A stretch of DNA of 64,000 nt from Myxococcota bacterium (GCA_017994695.1 JAGOKF010000001.1:1-64000), one strand, 5' to 3'. Counted from the stretch's first letter, positions 50,561 through 60,160 are shown. Made by a program: numbers and translations. Notes: generated by a model not told the origin, from the sequence alone.

Positions 50561-52647
50561 GTCTCGACGCGCTGTTCCGTCCACGGTCCGTGGCGGTGTT
50601 CGGGGCGACCCCCCGGGAAGGAACCATCGGCCACCAGGTGGTCCGCAACCTGGTCGATGCGGGATTCACCGGGCGGGTGGTGCCCGTGAATCCCGGGGGC
50701 GATCCGGTCTGCGGCCTTCCGGCGGTGACCTCCCTGGAGCAGGTGCCCGGGGGGACCGACCTGGCGAACGTCGCGGTGCGGCGGGACCGGGTGCCGGAGG
50801 TGCTGCGCCAGTGCGGGGCCGCAGGAATTCGCGCCGCCATCGTGCATTCCGCGGGATTCGCCGAGGCCGGGCCGGAAGGGACGGCCCTCCAGCAGGAATG
50901 CCTGGAGATCGCCCGCGAGCGGGGCATCCGGCTCCTGGGACCCAACGCCCAGGGAGTCCAGAACGGCGACCCGGCGGTGCGCCTCTACGGGACCTTCACC
51001 TTCACGCCCCTGCGACCGGGACCCGTGTCGATCCTGGCCCAGAGCGGGGGCGTCGCCGAGCTGCTGAACCTCCACCTCTGGCGGGCCGGGGTCGGGATCC
51101 GGCTCTACGGAAGCCCGGGAAACGCGGCGGACGTCGGGCTGGCGGACCTGCTGGAGGAGGTCTCCCGGGACCCGGAGACCCGGGTGGTGCTGCTGCACCT
51201 GGAAGGGGTGCCCGACCCCGTCGGGCTTCTTCGGGGAATGGCGCGCTGCCGGGAGGCGGGACAGGAGATCCTGGTGCTGTCCGGCGGACGCCACCAGGCG
51301 GGTCGGGAGGCCGTGGCCTCCCACACCGGGGCGCTGGCGGCCTCGGGAGGACTGCTGGAGGCCCTGGTGGCCCGCTCGGGCGCCCGGTGGGTCCGGGGTG
51401 CCCGGGAGGCGGTGGACCAGGCCGTCGGGCTGTGTCTTGGTCCAAGGAACCCCGGACACCGGACCGCGGTGGTCTGCAACGCCGGTGGAACGGGCATCCT
51501 GGCCCTGGAGGCGGCGGTGGATGCCGGCCTGCAGCCGGCCCGCCTCGCGCCCGGAACCCGGGACCGCCTCCGGGAGGGACAGTCCCCTCTGGCGAGCATC
51601 GGGACGCTGCTGGATCTCACGGCGACGGCGGACCCCGGCCAGGTCGCATCGGCCCTGCGGCTGGTGCTGGACGACCCCGGGGTGGACGGGGTGCTGCTTT
51701 CCCTGGTGACCCCCTTCTACATCGACGGGAAGGCCCTGTGCCGGGGCGTCGTGGAGGCCGCCCGGGACCGCTCCAAGCCCCTCGTCGTGCACCTGATGGC
51801 CAATCCCCGGACCCCCGACGCCGAGCGGATCCTCCGGGAAGGCGGCGTCCCGGCCTACCCGTTCCCCGAGGAGGCCGCCGCGGCGCTGGCCGCGACGATC
51901 CCCCGGGACCCGCTGGCCGTCCGTTCCGCCGGGGCCGGGATCCCGGCACGTCCGGAGCCGGGGTCCCCCGCCGGACCCGCCCGGGGACGCTGGCTGCCGC
52001 TGGAGGAAGCCTTCGACCTGCTGGAGGGCCTCGGCGTCCCGTGCCTGCCCCGCCGGGTGGTCCGGCGACCCGAGGACGGGATCCCCCCTCCTGCCTTCCC
52101 GCCGCCTTGGGTGCTGAAGGCGGACCTCCCCGAGGGGGCCCACAAGGCCCGGCAGGGGGCGGTGATCCGGGGACTCGGGACCCCGGAGGACCTGGCAGCG
52201 GAGACGGCCCGGTTGCGGAAGCGCTTTCCCGGCTGTTCCCTGCTGGTCCAGCCCCAGGTCTTCGCAGGGCTCGAACTGGCCCTGGGCCTCGTCCGGGAAC
52301 CGTCGGGCCTGGTGCTGGCGATGGCGGGACCGGGAGGGTCGGCCATCGAAGAACGGCCGGGGTTGCGCTTCCGACTGTGCCCCGTGTCCGCCGACGAGGC
52401 CCGGGAGGCCCTCGGCCTGGGAGCCGGCGGGGATCCCCTTCCGGGGGTTCCCGTCGAGGTCCTGGAGGCCCTGGCGGCGGCCTGGGCGACGATCTCCCGG
52501 CTGCCCGCCCGGCTTCCGGGCCTGGTCGAGCTGGACCTGAATCCCCTGGTCTGGACGGCGGCCGGGCTCGTGGCGGTGGACGCCCGGATCCGGATCGCCG
52601 ACGCCCGGGACCCCGGTCCGGGGAGCACCGGAACCATCCGGAACTGA
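50557..52647 (+). CDS. ADP-forming acyl-CoA synthetase, fused alpha-beta type
   Basis: 696 aa from a TTG start at 50557 that overlaps the activator stop as TTGA; GGGGAGGAGGGG lies upstream. The order is CoA-binding domain (VAVFGATPREGTIGHQVV), succinyl-CoA-ligase-like domain with the phospho-His H256 in SHTGALAASGG, and an ATP-grasp domain (WVLKADLPEGAHKARQGAV, late LDLNPLV). It turns acyl-CoA, ADP and phosphate into the acid and ATP, or the reverse. As the last gene of the operon it would recover ATP from the acyl-CoA product, typical of anaerobic fermentation. Confidence 0.9.
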   Translation: MSLDALFRPRSVAVFGATPREGTIGHQVVRNLVDAGFTGRVVPVNPGGDPVCGLPAVTSLEQVPGGTDLANVAVRRDRVPEVLRQCGAAGIRAAIVHSAGFAEAGPEGTALQQECLEIARERGIRLLGPNAQGVQNGDPAVRLYGTFTFTPLRPGPVSILAQSGGVAELLNLHLWRAGVGIRLYGSPGNAADVGLADLLEEVSRDPETRVVLLHLEGVPDPVGLLRGMARCREAGQEILVLSGGRHQAGREAVASHTGALAASGGLLEALVARSGARWVRGAREAVDQAVGLCLGPRNPGHRTAVVCNAGGTGILALEAAVDAGLQPARLAPGTRDRLREGQSPLASIGTLLDLTATADPGQVASALRLVLDDPGVDGVLLSLVTPFYIDGKALCRGVVEAARDRSKPLVVHLMANPRTPDAERILREGGVPAYPFPEEAAAALAATIPRDPLAVRSAGAGIPARPEPGSPAGPARGRWLPLEEAFDLLEGLGVPCLPRRVVRRPEDGIPPPAFPPPWVLKADLPEGAHKARQGAVIRGLGTPEDLAAETARLRKRFPGCSLLVQPQVFAGLELALGLVREPSGLVLAMAGPGGSAIEERPGLRFRLCPVSADEAREALGLGAGGDPLPGVPVEVLEALAAAWATISRLPARLPGLVELDLNPLVWTAAGLVAVDARIRIADARDPGPGSTGTIRN

Positions 52648-52728
52648 CCGGCCGACGGAACCGGATCCCTCGGAAGATGTCGTCCGGGTGCCACAGGAAC
52701 CTCCTCCCGGCAGGCAGGGCCCAAGGCG

Positions 52729-52734
52729 TATACT
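52729..52734 (+). promoter_or_regulatory. -10-like TATACT ahead of the propeller lipoprotein
   Basis: TATACT is a near-consensus -10, 30 bp before the GTG start at 52764. The sequence 17 nt upstream (CCCGGC) is a poor -35, so the promoter call rests on the -10 alone. Confidence 0.35.
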
Positions 52735-52763
52735 GCCCGGTGACGACGGGAAGGAAGGCACCG

Positions 52764-54341
52764 GTGCGGCCGGTTCGGGCAACGGCAGTCCTGGTCGTGA
52801 CGGCCCTGGCGATGGGCTGCGGAGGCGGCGGGTTTCCCGGGACCCCGGACCTGCCGGGAACGGGCGATCCGGGCCGCCTGGAAATCCCGGCGGACGGCGA
52901 GGCCGGCGACGGGGAACCGAGACCGGACCGGCCTCCTCCGGACCCGACCGCCGACGCGGTCCGGGAAGCGGATGCCGCGGCGGACCCGGAGACAGGCGAC
53001 GACGGGTATCCGGACGGGCCCCGCGGCTCCGGCGACGACGCGACCACGGTGGAGCCGGGGACGGAGGCCGTCGAGACCCCCGACCCGGATGCCGGCGGAG
53101 ACCCGCCGGACGACCTGCCGAACGACGGGGCCGCCGCCGACACGGGCCCGGAAGTCCCGCTGCCGGACGTCCCGCCGGTCGATGCCGGAATCCTCGTGAA
53201 CGCGATCCGGGAAGGCGATCAGTCCCAGCCGTCGGTGGCCCCCCGCAAGGGGGGAGGCTGGTGGGTGGCCTGGCAGACCCGGGCCCCCTCGGGCGGGGAC
53301 TGGCAGGTGGCGGCCCGGTGCCTGGCTCCCGACGGCACGCCGGCCTCGGAGGAGGTCCGGGTGTCCTCGGAAGACTGCCTTGCCGCCCGGCGGCCCTCGG
53401 TGGCGGTCACCGACGACGGATCCCTCTGGGTGGCCTACGAGGCCGACGGCCTGGACGGGGACGGGTCCGCCGTGGCCCTGCGGCGCCTGGCGTCCTGCGA
53501 TGCCGACGCGGGCCCGGAGTGGCGGTTGAACGCCTTCACGTCCTCCTTCCAGGGCGCTCCCGCCCTGGCCCCTCTGCCCGGCGGGACGGTCGTCGCCGCC
53601 TGGCAGAGCGAGTGCCGGGTTTCCTCGTCCTGCGCCTGGCTGGACGGTTCCTGGGCCGCCGTCGCCCACCGTCGGGCGAACGACGACGGCCCGATCGGCT
53701 TGGGCGAGTCCGTGGTCAACCGCTTCACCGTCGGGGACCAGTTCCAGCCCTCCGTCGCGGCGATGCCCGGAGGGGGCTGGTGGGTGGCCTGGGCCGGCGC
53801 CACCGACGTCTCCTCGATCTACGACGTCTTCCTGGACCGTTTCGACGCGGACGGCCTGCGCCAGGGAGAGGACCTCCCGGTCAACGGGTCGGTCGCAGGC
53901 CCGCAGTCCATGCCCCGGATCTGCGCGCTGGCCGGGGGCGGCGCGGCGGTGGCCTGGATGGACTGGGACCCCGCCGGCACGGCCATGGACCTGCGGGCCC
54001 GCCTGCTGGATCCCTCGGGACGGCCCCGATCGGCCGACCTGCCCCTGGCCGCGGACCCGGAGGGGCTGGAATCGTCGGTGGCCCTGGCGCCGGCCGGGGA
54101 CGGCTTCCGGGCGGCCTGGCGCCACCGCCGGTCCTCCTCGTCGCCCGGGACCGTGCGGTGGAGGGTCTTCGATGCCGACGGGAATCCGTCGGGACCGGAG
54201 CGGATCGCCTCGGAGGACCGCGACGGCGACTCGGGACAGCCGGCCCTGGCAACCGCGGCGGACGGCCGGGCGTTTCTGGTTTTCACCTCGTCCGCGGGGG
54301 ACGGATCCGGGACCGCCATCGTGGCCGTGCCCCTCCCCTGA
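52764..54341 (+). CDS. Surface lipoprotein with seven propeller-like repeats
   Basis: 525 aa from GTG 52764 with GGGAAGGAAGG upstream. A signal peptide ends in LAMGC, a lipobox with Cys19 as the lipid site. An Asp/Pro-rich linker of about 125 residues follows, then seven repeats of about 45-50 residues built on QPSVAxxxGGGWWVAW, a run of small residues, and a strand ending with a D(A/P)(D/S)G turn. Seven such units suggest a seven-bladed beta-propeller. No catalytic motif is seen. Likely a binding protein on the cell surface. It is followed by a separate membrane protein gene. Confidence 0.8.
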   Translation: MRPVRATAVLVVTALAMGCGGGGFPGTPDLPGTGDPGRLEIPADGEAGDGEPRPDRPPPDPTADAVREADAAADPETGDDGYPDGPRGSGDDATTVEPGTEAVETPDPDAGGDPPDDLPNDGAAADTGPEVPLPDVPPVDAGILVNAIREGDQSQPSVAPRKGGGWWVAWQTRAPSGGDWQVAARCLAPDGTPASEEVRVSSEDCLAARRPSVAVTDDGSLWVAYEADGLDGDGSAVALRRLASCDADAGPEWRLNAFTSSFQGAPALAPLPGGTVVAAWQSECRVSSSCAWLDGSWAAVAHRRANDDGPIGLGESVVNRFTVGDQFQPSVAAMPGGGWWVAWAGATDVSSIYDVFLDRFDADGLRQGEDLPVNGSVAGPQSMPRICALAGGGAAVAWMDWDPAGTAMDLRARLLDPSGRPRSADLPLAADPEGLESSVALAPAGDGFRAAWRHRRSSSSPGTVRWRVFDADGNPSGPERIASEDRDGDSGQPALATAADGRAFLVFTSSAGDGSGTAIVAVPLP

Positions 54342-54434
54342 CCGGCCGGGCCGAACATTCCCTCGTGACGGAAGCGCCCCCATTGGCCTCCCGGTTGCGG
54401 TACATTCCCCTTGCGGGCTCGAAGGGGAACGCGG

Positions 54435-56075
54435 ATGCCCTCGCAGGAAACGGGGAGGATCGGCTGGCGACCCGCCTCGATGATGGTGCTGACCGTGCTG
54501 GCGGTGGCGTCGGTCCAGCACTACCGGGACGACGTCCACTACGCCAACGAGGCTTCCCGGATCTACGCCGCGATGGCCGTTGCGCTTCATGGCACGCCGG
54601 TCCTGGACCCCGTCTTCGACCGCTACTTCCCGGGATGGCGATCGGCCTCCCGTCCCCCGAACGTGGACGTGGCGGTCTTCCGGGATCGCTACCACCTGGA
54701 CAAGGCCCCGGGGATCAGTCTGCTGGCAGTTCCAGGCATCTGGCTGATCGATCGCCTGGGATTGGAGATCCCCTTCCGGTGGATCGCCTGGGGTTTCGCG
54801 GTGCTCCTCTGCGCCATTCCCTCGGGGCTGCTCGGGTGGCTGGCCAGTCGCCGCCTGGAACGGGCCGGACTCCCGGGCTGGCCCGCCTGGGCCGCCGTGC
54901 TGGCGACCCCCTGGCTGGCCTACGGAGGCATGCTCTTCGGCCACGCCCTCGCGGCGGCCCTGGTGGGTGCGGCCCTGGTCCTCGGCCTGGGCCCTCTGGG
55001 ACCGGAGAAGGCCCCGGACCACCCAGCAGCGGGACGCCGGGAGGCCATCCTGGGAGGCGTGGCGGCGGGCATGGCCACCCTGGTGGAGTACCCGGCGGCC
55101 TTCTGGGTGGCCCTGGTGGTCCTGGTCCTGGCGGCCAGCCCCGGGCATCGATCCCGACTCCCCTGGTTCCTGCTGGGCGGCCTGCCCCTGGCCGGGGCGC
55201 TGCTGGCCTGGAACGCCTGGAACTTCGAATCCCCCTTCGCCCTGTCCTACGCCTTCAAGAGCAACGCGGATCTCCAGGCGATCCACGGCCAGGGCGCCTT
55301 CGGGTTCACCGCTCCCTCCTGGGAACGCCTAGCGGGCCTCTGCCTGGGAAGCCGCCGGGGCCTCTTCTTCGCGGCCCCCTGGCTGCTCTCGGGAATCCTC
55401 GGGGCCTGGGTGGCACTGGCAGACGACCGGATGCCCCGTCCCTGGAGGCTGGCCCTTCCGCTGGGATGCTGGGGATGGCCGCTGTTCGTGTCGGGATTCG
55501 TGGACTGGACGGCTGGCATGACCTTCGGACCCCGGCACCTCCTGGCCGGACTTCCGGCCCTCGCCCTGGCCGCCGCGGTCGCATTCCGCCGGTGGCCCGG
55601 GAGGCTGCCCCGGGCCCTGGCCGCCGCCTGGGTGCTGTCCTCCCTGCTGCTGAACGCCGCGGCCGCCTGGACCTTCCCCTACGCCCACCCGGAGGTCCGC
55701 AATCCCCTGGGAGAAGTGATGGTCCCGGTGCTGATCCAGGCGGGTACCGCGCCGATGGTCTGGGATGCCTGGCTGCCCGCGCCCTTGGGAGCGCTGCTCT
55801 CCCTGGCCTCGGCTCTGGGGGTCCTGGCCCTGGCCTGGCAATCCCCGGCGCCTTCGTCCCCTTCGGCCCGGCCTTCCCGGGCAATGGCCGGAGCCCTGGC
55901 CGCCGGCTGGTTCGCCCTGCACCTCGGAGCGGCCCTGGGCGTCACCGGGACCCCCGAGGAGGTCCGCGCGGCGGTCCGGAACCGGGCCCTTGCCTTCGAG
56001 ATGATGGGGCGGGAGGACCTGGCGGCGGCGGCACGCCGGTCCCTCCAGGCGTCGCCGGAGGTCCCGGCCCCCTGA
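54435..56075 (+). CDS. Polytopic membrane protein, GT39/ArnT-like glycosyltransferase
   Basis: 546 aa from ATG 54435; the frame also has a TTG at 54411. About a dozen hydrophobic helices. The first periplasmic loop has YANEASRIYAAMA, then FRDRYHLDKAPGISLLAVP, the pattern of dolichol-phosphate-mannosyltransferase (GT39/ArnT) type lipid-linked sugar transferases, where acidic residues near the first helix act in catalysis. The sugar and acceptor are unknown. It sits between two surface lipoproteins, which could be glycosylated. Confidence 0.75.
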   Translation: MPSQETGRIGWRPASMMVLTVLAVASVQHYRDDVHYANEASRIYAAMAVALHGTPVLDPVFDRYFPGWRSASRPPNVDVAVFRDRYHLDKAPGISLLAVPGIWLIDRLGLEIPFRWIAWGFAVLLCAIPSGLLGWLASRRLERAGLPGWPAWAAVLATPWLAYGGMLFGHALAAALVGAALVLGLGPLGPEKAPDHPAAGRREAILGGVAAGMATLVEYPAAFWVALVVLVLAASPGHRSRLPWFLLGGLPLAGALLAWNAWNFESPFALSYAFKSNADLQAIHGQGAFGFTAPSWERLAGLCLGSRRGLFFAAPWLLSGILGAWVALADDRMPRPWRLALPLGCWGWPLFVSGFVDWTAGMTFGPRHLLAGLPALALAAAVAFRRWPGRLPRALAAAWVLSSLLLNAAAAWTFPYAHPEVRNPLGEVMVPVLIQAGTAPMVWDAWLPAPLGALLSLASALGVLALAWQSPAPSSPSARPSRAMAGALAAGWFALHLGAALGVTGTPEEVRAAVRNRALAFEMMGREDLAAAARRSLQASPEVPAP

Positions 56076-56126
56076 ACCGCCTGTCCTCTGCAGTCCCGTT
56101 CCCAGGCCCCTTCTGGGCGCCCGGGG

Positions 56127-56155
56127 TTGACGGAACATGCCGAACACCGGATGAT
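56127..56155 (+). promoter_or_regulatory. Promoter of the Cys-rich lipoprotein gene
   Basis: TTGACG (56127-56132), 17 nt, GATGAT (56150-56155), 68 bp before the ATG at 56224. Four of six bases match the -10 consensus. Confidence 0.5.
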
Positions 56156-56223
56156 TCCGGACCTTTCCGGCCCCGGATTCCCGGGAGTCCGGAAACAGGG
56201 GCCCGACGGCCAGGAGTCCTCAG

Positions 56224-59200
56224 ATGACGAAGAGGTGTTCGGCGGCGGTGGTGATCGGAGCCTGGTTCCTTTGGGGCTGTTCCGGTGGTCCGGCCCTGGC
56301 CCCCGATCTCCCCGACGGCGGAACCACCGACGCGGCAGAGGACACCCGGGCCCCCGACGATGCCGGATCCGAATCGGCCGAGGTCCCGGGTCCGGTGGAC
56401 GACGGCCCCGATCGCGGAGACTCGGCCCGGCCGTTCGAGGACCCAGGAACCGATGCGGCGGGGGATCCGGGGGAGGAGGCCGCCCCGGAGGATGCGGCGC
56501 CTGCCGATCCGGGATTCCCGGAAGCAGACGACCTCTCCGACGACCCCGGAATTCCTCCCGAGGACCCAGGCAACCATCCCGACCTGGACGGGCACGAGGA
56601 TCCTGGGCCCGGGCCCGGACAGGACCTGGAGAACCCCGGGGACCTGCCCCTCTGCCCCCCCGGCAGCGGGTGCCCGGGAGAACCCTGCGACGAGGACGAC
56701 GACTGCGCCCGGGGACCCTGCGAGCCGCACCTGGGAACGGGGGCCTGTTCCGGTCCCTGCGCCGGGGACCGGGACTGCCCGGAAGACTGGTTCTGCGACC
56801 TCGACGCACCCGACGGGAATGCGGTCTGCCGGTCCCGGACGCCCTTCGCCTGCACTCCGGACGACTGCGACGACGGCCTGCCCTGCACCGAGGATCGCTG
56901 TTCCCACGCCACGGGAACCTGCATCCGGACGATCCTGCCGGGGTTCTGCCTGGTCGAAGGATCCTGCCTGCCGGAGGGCACCCCGCGCCCGGGATTCCCC
57001 TGCCAGCGGTGCGACCCGGACCGGTCCCCCCGGGACTGGTGGACCGAACCCGAGGGGACTCCCTGCGAGGACGGAGACCTGTGCACCCAGGAGGACCGCT
57101 GCGACGACCGGGGTTCCTGCCGACCGGGACCCGGAAGGACCTGCCCCGCCCCCGCCCCCCGGTGCGACGGGGACGTCCTGGTGGTCACCGGCGCGGCCTG
57201 CGAGGCCGAGACCGGCGAGTGCTACCACTTCGAGCAACCCGTTCCATGCCCCTTCGGGTGCGACCCGGCCGCCCTGGACTGCCGGCCGGACCCCTGCGCC
57301 GGCGTCCCGTGCCTTTCGCCACCCGGCCCCTGCCACGAGGCCTCCGGCTGGTGTGACGGTGGAACCTGCCGCTACGCCCCCCGGATCGCCGGTTCGCCCT
57401 GCGACGACGGCGACCCCTGCACGGACCAGGACCGGTGCGACGACTCCCTCGCCTGTGCCGGCGTGGCCCGATCCTGCCAGGCACCGACCCCCGAATGCAC
57501 CGCCGACGGATCCCTCCGGACCTTCCAGGACGGGACCTGCGACCCGGCCTCGGGCGACTGCGTCTTCCCCTGGATCGACACGCCCTGCGACCGGGGCTGC
57601 GACCCGCTTTCGAGACGCTGCGGCCGGGTGTTGATCGGCGAGTTCCGGACCCGGGGACCGGGGGGCGGCTTCGACGAGTACGTGTCCGTCTTCAACGCCG
57701 GGGCGGACCCGGTCGATCTCTCGGGTTGGATGCTGTACGCCAGCAACGGAAGCGGCCTCACGAGCCTCCGGGCGACCATCCCTCCCGGGACCGTCGTGCC
57801 GCCCCGGGGGTCCTGGCTGCTGGGGGTCCTCCCGCCGGGAGGAGGCGGCTATGGCGGAACGACCCCCCTGGATCAGTCCTACGGGACCGGGATCGCCGAT
57901 ACCGGGGGCCTGATGCTGGCCGACGCCCAGGGGAACCCCGTGGACCAGGCGGGGATGTCGGCCGGGAGCGCCTACGGAGAGGGCTCCCGGCTCGATCCCC
58001 TGATCGACAACAGCGACGCGGCCTACCGTCGCCGGACGGACTTCTGCGGACCGGACCGGGACACGGGGGACAACCGGCTGGACTTCCAACGGATCGAGTT
58101 CCCGCGGCCTCCCGGATCGCGGTCCTGCCCGCTTCCCTGCTCGGGGCGGCAGTGCGAGGCACCGGGCCCGGGATGCCTCGACGACTGGAACGCCGCGACC
58201 TGGACCGTTTCCTGCGACGAGACCGGCGTCTGCCGGCCCGCCCCGGATCCGACCCCCTGCGAGTTCGGGTGCGATGCCCGGATCGGGGCCTGCCGGGCCG
58301 AGGACTGCCAGGTCCTCTGCGACGACGGCAATCCCTGCACGCAGGATCGGTGCGACGCCCTGGGAAACTGCCTCCACGAGCCCCTCTCCCCCTGCTGCGG
58401 CAACGGGGCCCGGGAGGACCCCGAGGAGTGCGACGACGGCAACCGGCGCCCCGGGGACGGGTGCACGGCCGACTGTCGGTTCGAGTGCCCCCCGGGGACG
58501 GTGCTGGAGCAGGGCCTCTGCTTCGTTCCCGCCATCGGTCCCGGGGAGACCCAGGACGAGGCCTGCACCCGCATCGGCCGGGCACCGACCCCGACCGCCG
58601 TGGAGATCCTCTGGGACGAGGCGGCCCTGGGACGGGTGGCCGCGGGCCTCGGGTCCGTCTCCCTGGGCGACACCGGCGACTTCGCCCCGTCGATGTGGTG
58701 CGATCCCGTGGCGTCCGCATGCCACACCCACGACTTCGGGGGACGCTTCGTCAACCACGGCGCGCGCCCGGACCTGCCTTCCCTGGTCCCGGTGTTCACC
58801 TGCGCCCAGGCGGGGGTTCCAGCACCGGTGCGCCCCGCCCTGCAGGTCCATTTCCTCGAGATCGGCCAGGGAGATTCCATCCTGCTGGACCTGGGCGAGA
58901 CGGAGGTCCTGATCGACGGAGGCCCGGACCCGCTCCGGGCGACGAACTACATCGCTCCCTTCGTGGACGGCCCCATCGAGGCGATCCTCTGCACCCACCC
59001 CCACCTGGACCACCACGGGGGCCTGGACGAGGTGCTGCGGCGCTTCCAGGTGTCCGAGATCTGGGTCAACGGCGGCCAGAACGCCACGGCCTACGCGACC
59101 TTCCTGGCCCTGGCCCAGGCCGAGCCCGGATCCGTGGTCCGGGTCGTGGACCGGGGCGACTCGGCCTTCGCCGGGGACCTGGCCTTCGCGGTGCTGGGCC

Positions 59201-59583
59201 CCCCGACGCCCCGCTTCGCCGATCACAACCGGGACTCGGTGGTGTTGCGGACGGTCTTCGGGCGGGTCTCGTTCCTGTTCACCGGGGACATGGAGACGCC
59301 TTCGGAGAGCAGCGTGCTGGCGACGGGGATCCCCCTGGCCACCACGGTGCTGAAGGTGGCCCACCACGGGTCCAGCACCTCCAGCAGCCAGGCCTGGCTC
59401 GACGCGGTGCGGCCCGCTCTGGCGGTGTACCAGGCCGAGACGGGCAACCCCTACGGCCATCCCCACCAGGTGGTGGTGGACCGCTTCGCGGCGATGGGCA
59501 TCCCCCTGCTGGGGACCGACACCCGGGGTACCATCGTGGTCACCACCGACGGTTCCGCTTCCTCCTACGTCACTGCCCGCTGA
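56224..59583 (+). CDS. Large Cys-rich lipoprotein with lamin-tail domain and C-terminal ComEC-like metallo-beta-lactamase domain
   Basis: 1119 aa. The signal peptide ends in LWGC (lipobox, C19). Residues 20-135 are an Asp/Pro/Glu-rich linker. A long Cys-rich part follows, with DDGxPCTxDxCxxxxG repeats. A lamin-tail-like domain (VLIGEFRTRG through VVPPRGSWLLGV) is followed by more Cys-rich units and a DUF4215-type block (CGNGAREDPEECDDGN), common in Myxococcota. The last 270 residues are a metallo-beta-lactamase domain close to the ComEC/Rec2 C-terminus: HPHLDHHGG (925-933), then FLFTGDME and VAHHGSS. A metal-dependent hydrolase, perhaps an extracellular nuclease or phosphodiesterase, on a surface anchor. 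The gene ends 14 bp inside the convergent thiN gene. Confidence 0.85.
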   Translation: MTKRCSAAVVIGAWFLWGCSGGPALAPDLPDGGTTDAAEDTRAPDDAGSESAEVPGPVDDGPDRGDSARPFEDPGTDAAGDPGEEAAPEDAAPADPGFPEADDLSDDPGIPPEDPGNHPDLDGHEDPGPGPGQDLENPGDLPLCPPGSGCPGEPCDEDDDCARGPCEPHLGTGACSGPCAGDRDCPEDWFCDLDAPDGNAVCRSRTPFACTPDDCDDGLPCTEDRCSHATGTCIRTILPGFCLVEGSCLPEGTPRPGFPCQRCDPDRSPRDWWTEPEGTPCEDGDLCTQEDRCDDRGSCRPGPGRTCPAPAPRCDGDVLVVTGAACEAETGECYHFEQPVPCPFGCDPAALDCRPDPCAGVPCLSPPGPCHEASGWCDGGTCRYAPRIAGSPCDDGDPCTDQDRCDDSLACAGVARSCQAPTPECTADGSLRTFQDGTCDPASGDCVFPWIDTPCDRGCDPLSRRCGRVLIGEFRTRGPGGGFDEYVSVFNAGADPVDLSGWMLYASNGSGLTSLRATIPPGTVVPPRGSWLLGVLPPGGGGYGGTTPLDQSYGTGIADTGGLMLADAQGNPVDQAGMSAGSAYGEGSRLDPLIDNSDAAYRRRTDFCGPDRDTGDNRLDFQRIEFPRPPGSRSCPLPCSGRQCEAPGPGCLDDWNAATWTVSCDETGVCRPAPDPTPCEFGCDARIGACRAEDCQVLCDDGNPCTQDRCDALGNCLHEPLSPCCGNGAREDPEECDDGNRRPGDGCTADCRFECPPGTVLEQGLCFVPAIGPGETQDEACTRIGRAPTPTAVEILWDEAALGRVAAGLGSVSLGDTGDFAPSMWCDPVASACHTHDFGGRFVNHGARPDLPSLVPVFTCAQAGVPAPVRPALQVHFLEIGQGDSILLDLGETEVLIDGGPDPLRATNYIAPFVDGPIEAILCTHPHLDHHGGLDEVLRRFQVSEIWVNGGQNATAYATFLALAQAEPGSVVRVVDRGDSAFAGDLAFAVLGPPTPRFADHNRDSVVLRTVFGRVSFLFTGDMETPSESSVLATGIPLATTVLKVAHHGSSTSSSQAWLDAVRPALAVYQAETGNPYGHPHQVVVDRFAAMGIPLLGTDTRGTIVVTTDGSASSYVTAR

Positions 59584-60160
59584 AGGCGGCCTGGCCCGCG
59601 AAGACCTCCGCGATCCGGCAGGCCTCGGCCGCCACGCCCGCCGCATCCTCGCCCAGCAGCACGAAGAGCGGTTCCTTGCCCAGGGCCGGCGACTCCCAGA
59701 ACAGTCGCGGGACGCCGCCGGCCGCCTCGATCACCTCCCGGATCTTCCAGGGCATGCTGGCCCGGTCCGCCCGGGCGACCTCCTCCGGTTCCTTCGACCG
59801 GTCGATCGGGACCGGGAGATAGCCCATCGCCCGGACGCAGCCCTCGAGACCCTCGTCGTAGGCGAAGTTGATCCCGGCCCGGAGGACGGGGTCCCGGCGC
59901 ATCGTCTCGACCAGCAGCCGGGCCATGTGGTCCGAGGCCCCGAAGGCCGGAAGGCCCGAGGCCCGGGCCCGGCCGTGGACGCGGGTGATGCGCCCCTCCA
60001 CGGCCGCCACCTCCGACGGGTCCGAGGCCCCAGGGAGGGCGTATGCCAGGTTGACCCGGACCTCCGGGATGATCCGGGCGAATGCGTCGCAGCGCTCCAG
60101 CATGGCGATCGCCCGGACCAGGTTGCCCAGGATGCGATCCCGCTCGTGCCGGTCAGACAT
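59570..60160 (-). CDS. thiN: Stand-alone ThiN, thiamine-phosphate synthase
   Basis: 196 aa from ATG 60160 with GGAGG. ThiN joins the pyrimidine and thiazole phosphates to thiamine phosphate and usually occurs fused to ThiD; here it is alone. IPEVRVNLAYALPGA, VEGRITRV, FGASDHMARLLVETMRRDP and INFAYD match the family blocks. It follows the PurM-like gene with an 8-bp overlap under the same TPP riboswitch. Its 3-prime end overlaps the convergent lipoprotein gene by 14 bp. Confidence 0.88.
   Translation of the reverse strand: MSDRHERDRILGNLVRAIAMLERCDAFARIIPEVRVNLAYALPGASDPSEVAAVEGRITRVHGRARASGLPAFGASDHMARLLVETMRRDPVLRAGINFAYDEGLEGCVRAMGYLPVPIDRSKEPEEVARADRASMPWKIREVIEAAGGVPRLFWESPALGKEPLFVLLGEDAAGVAAEACRIAEVFAGQAAFSGQ

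Noticed and set aside
55942-59646. A 1234-aa minus-strand frame opposite the Cys-rich lipoprotein
   Set aside because: No motif; the plus strand has a signal peptide, lipobox and metallo-hydrolase motifs.
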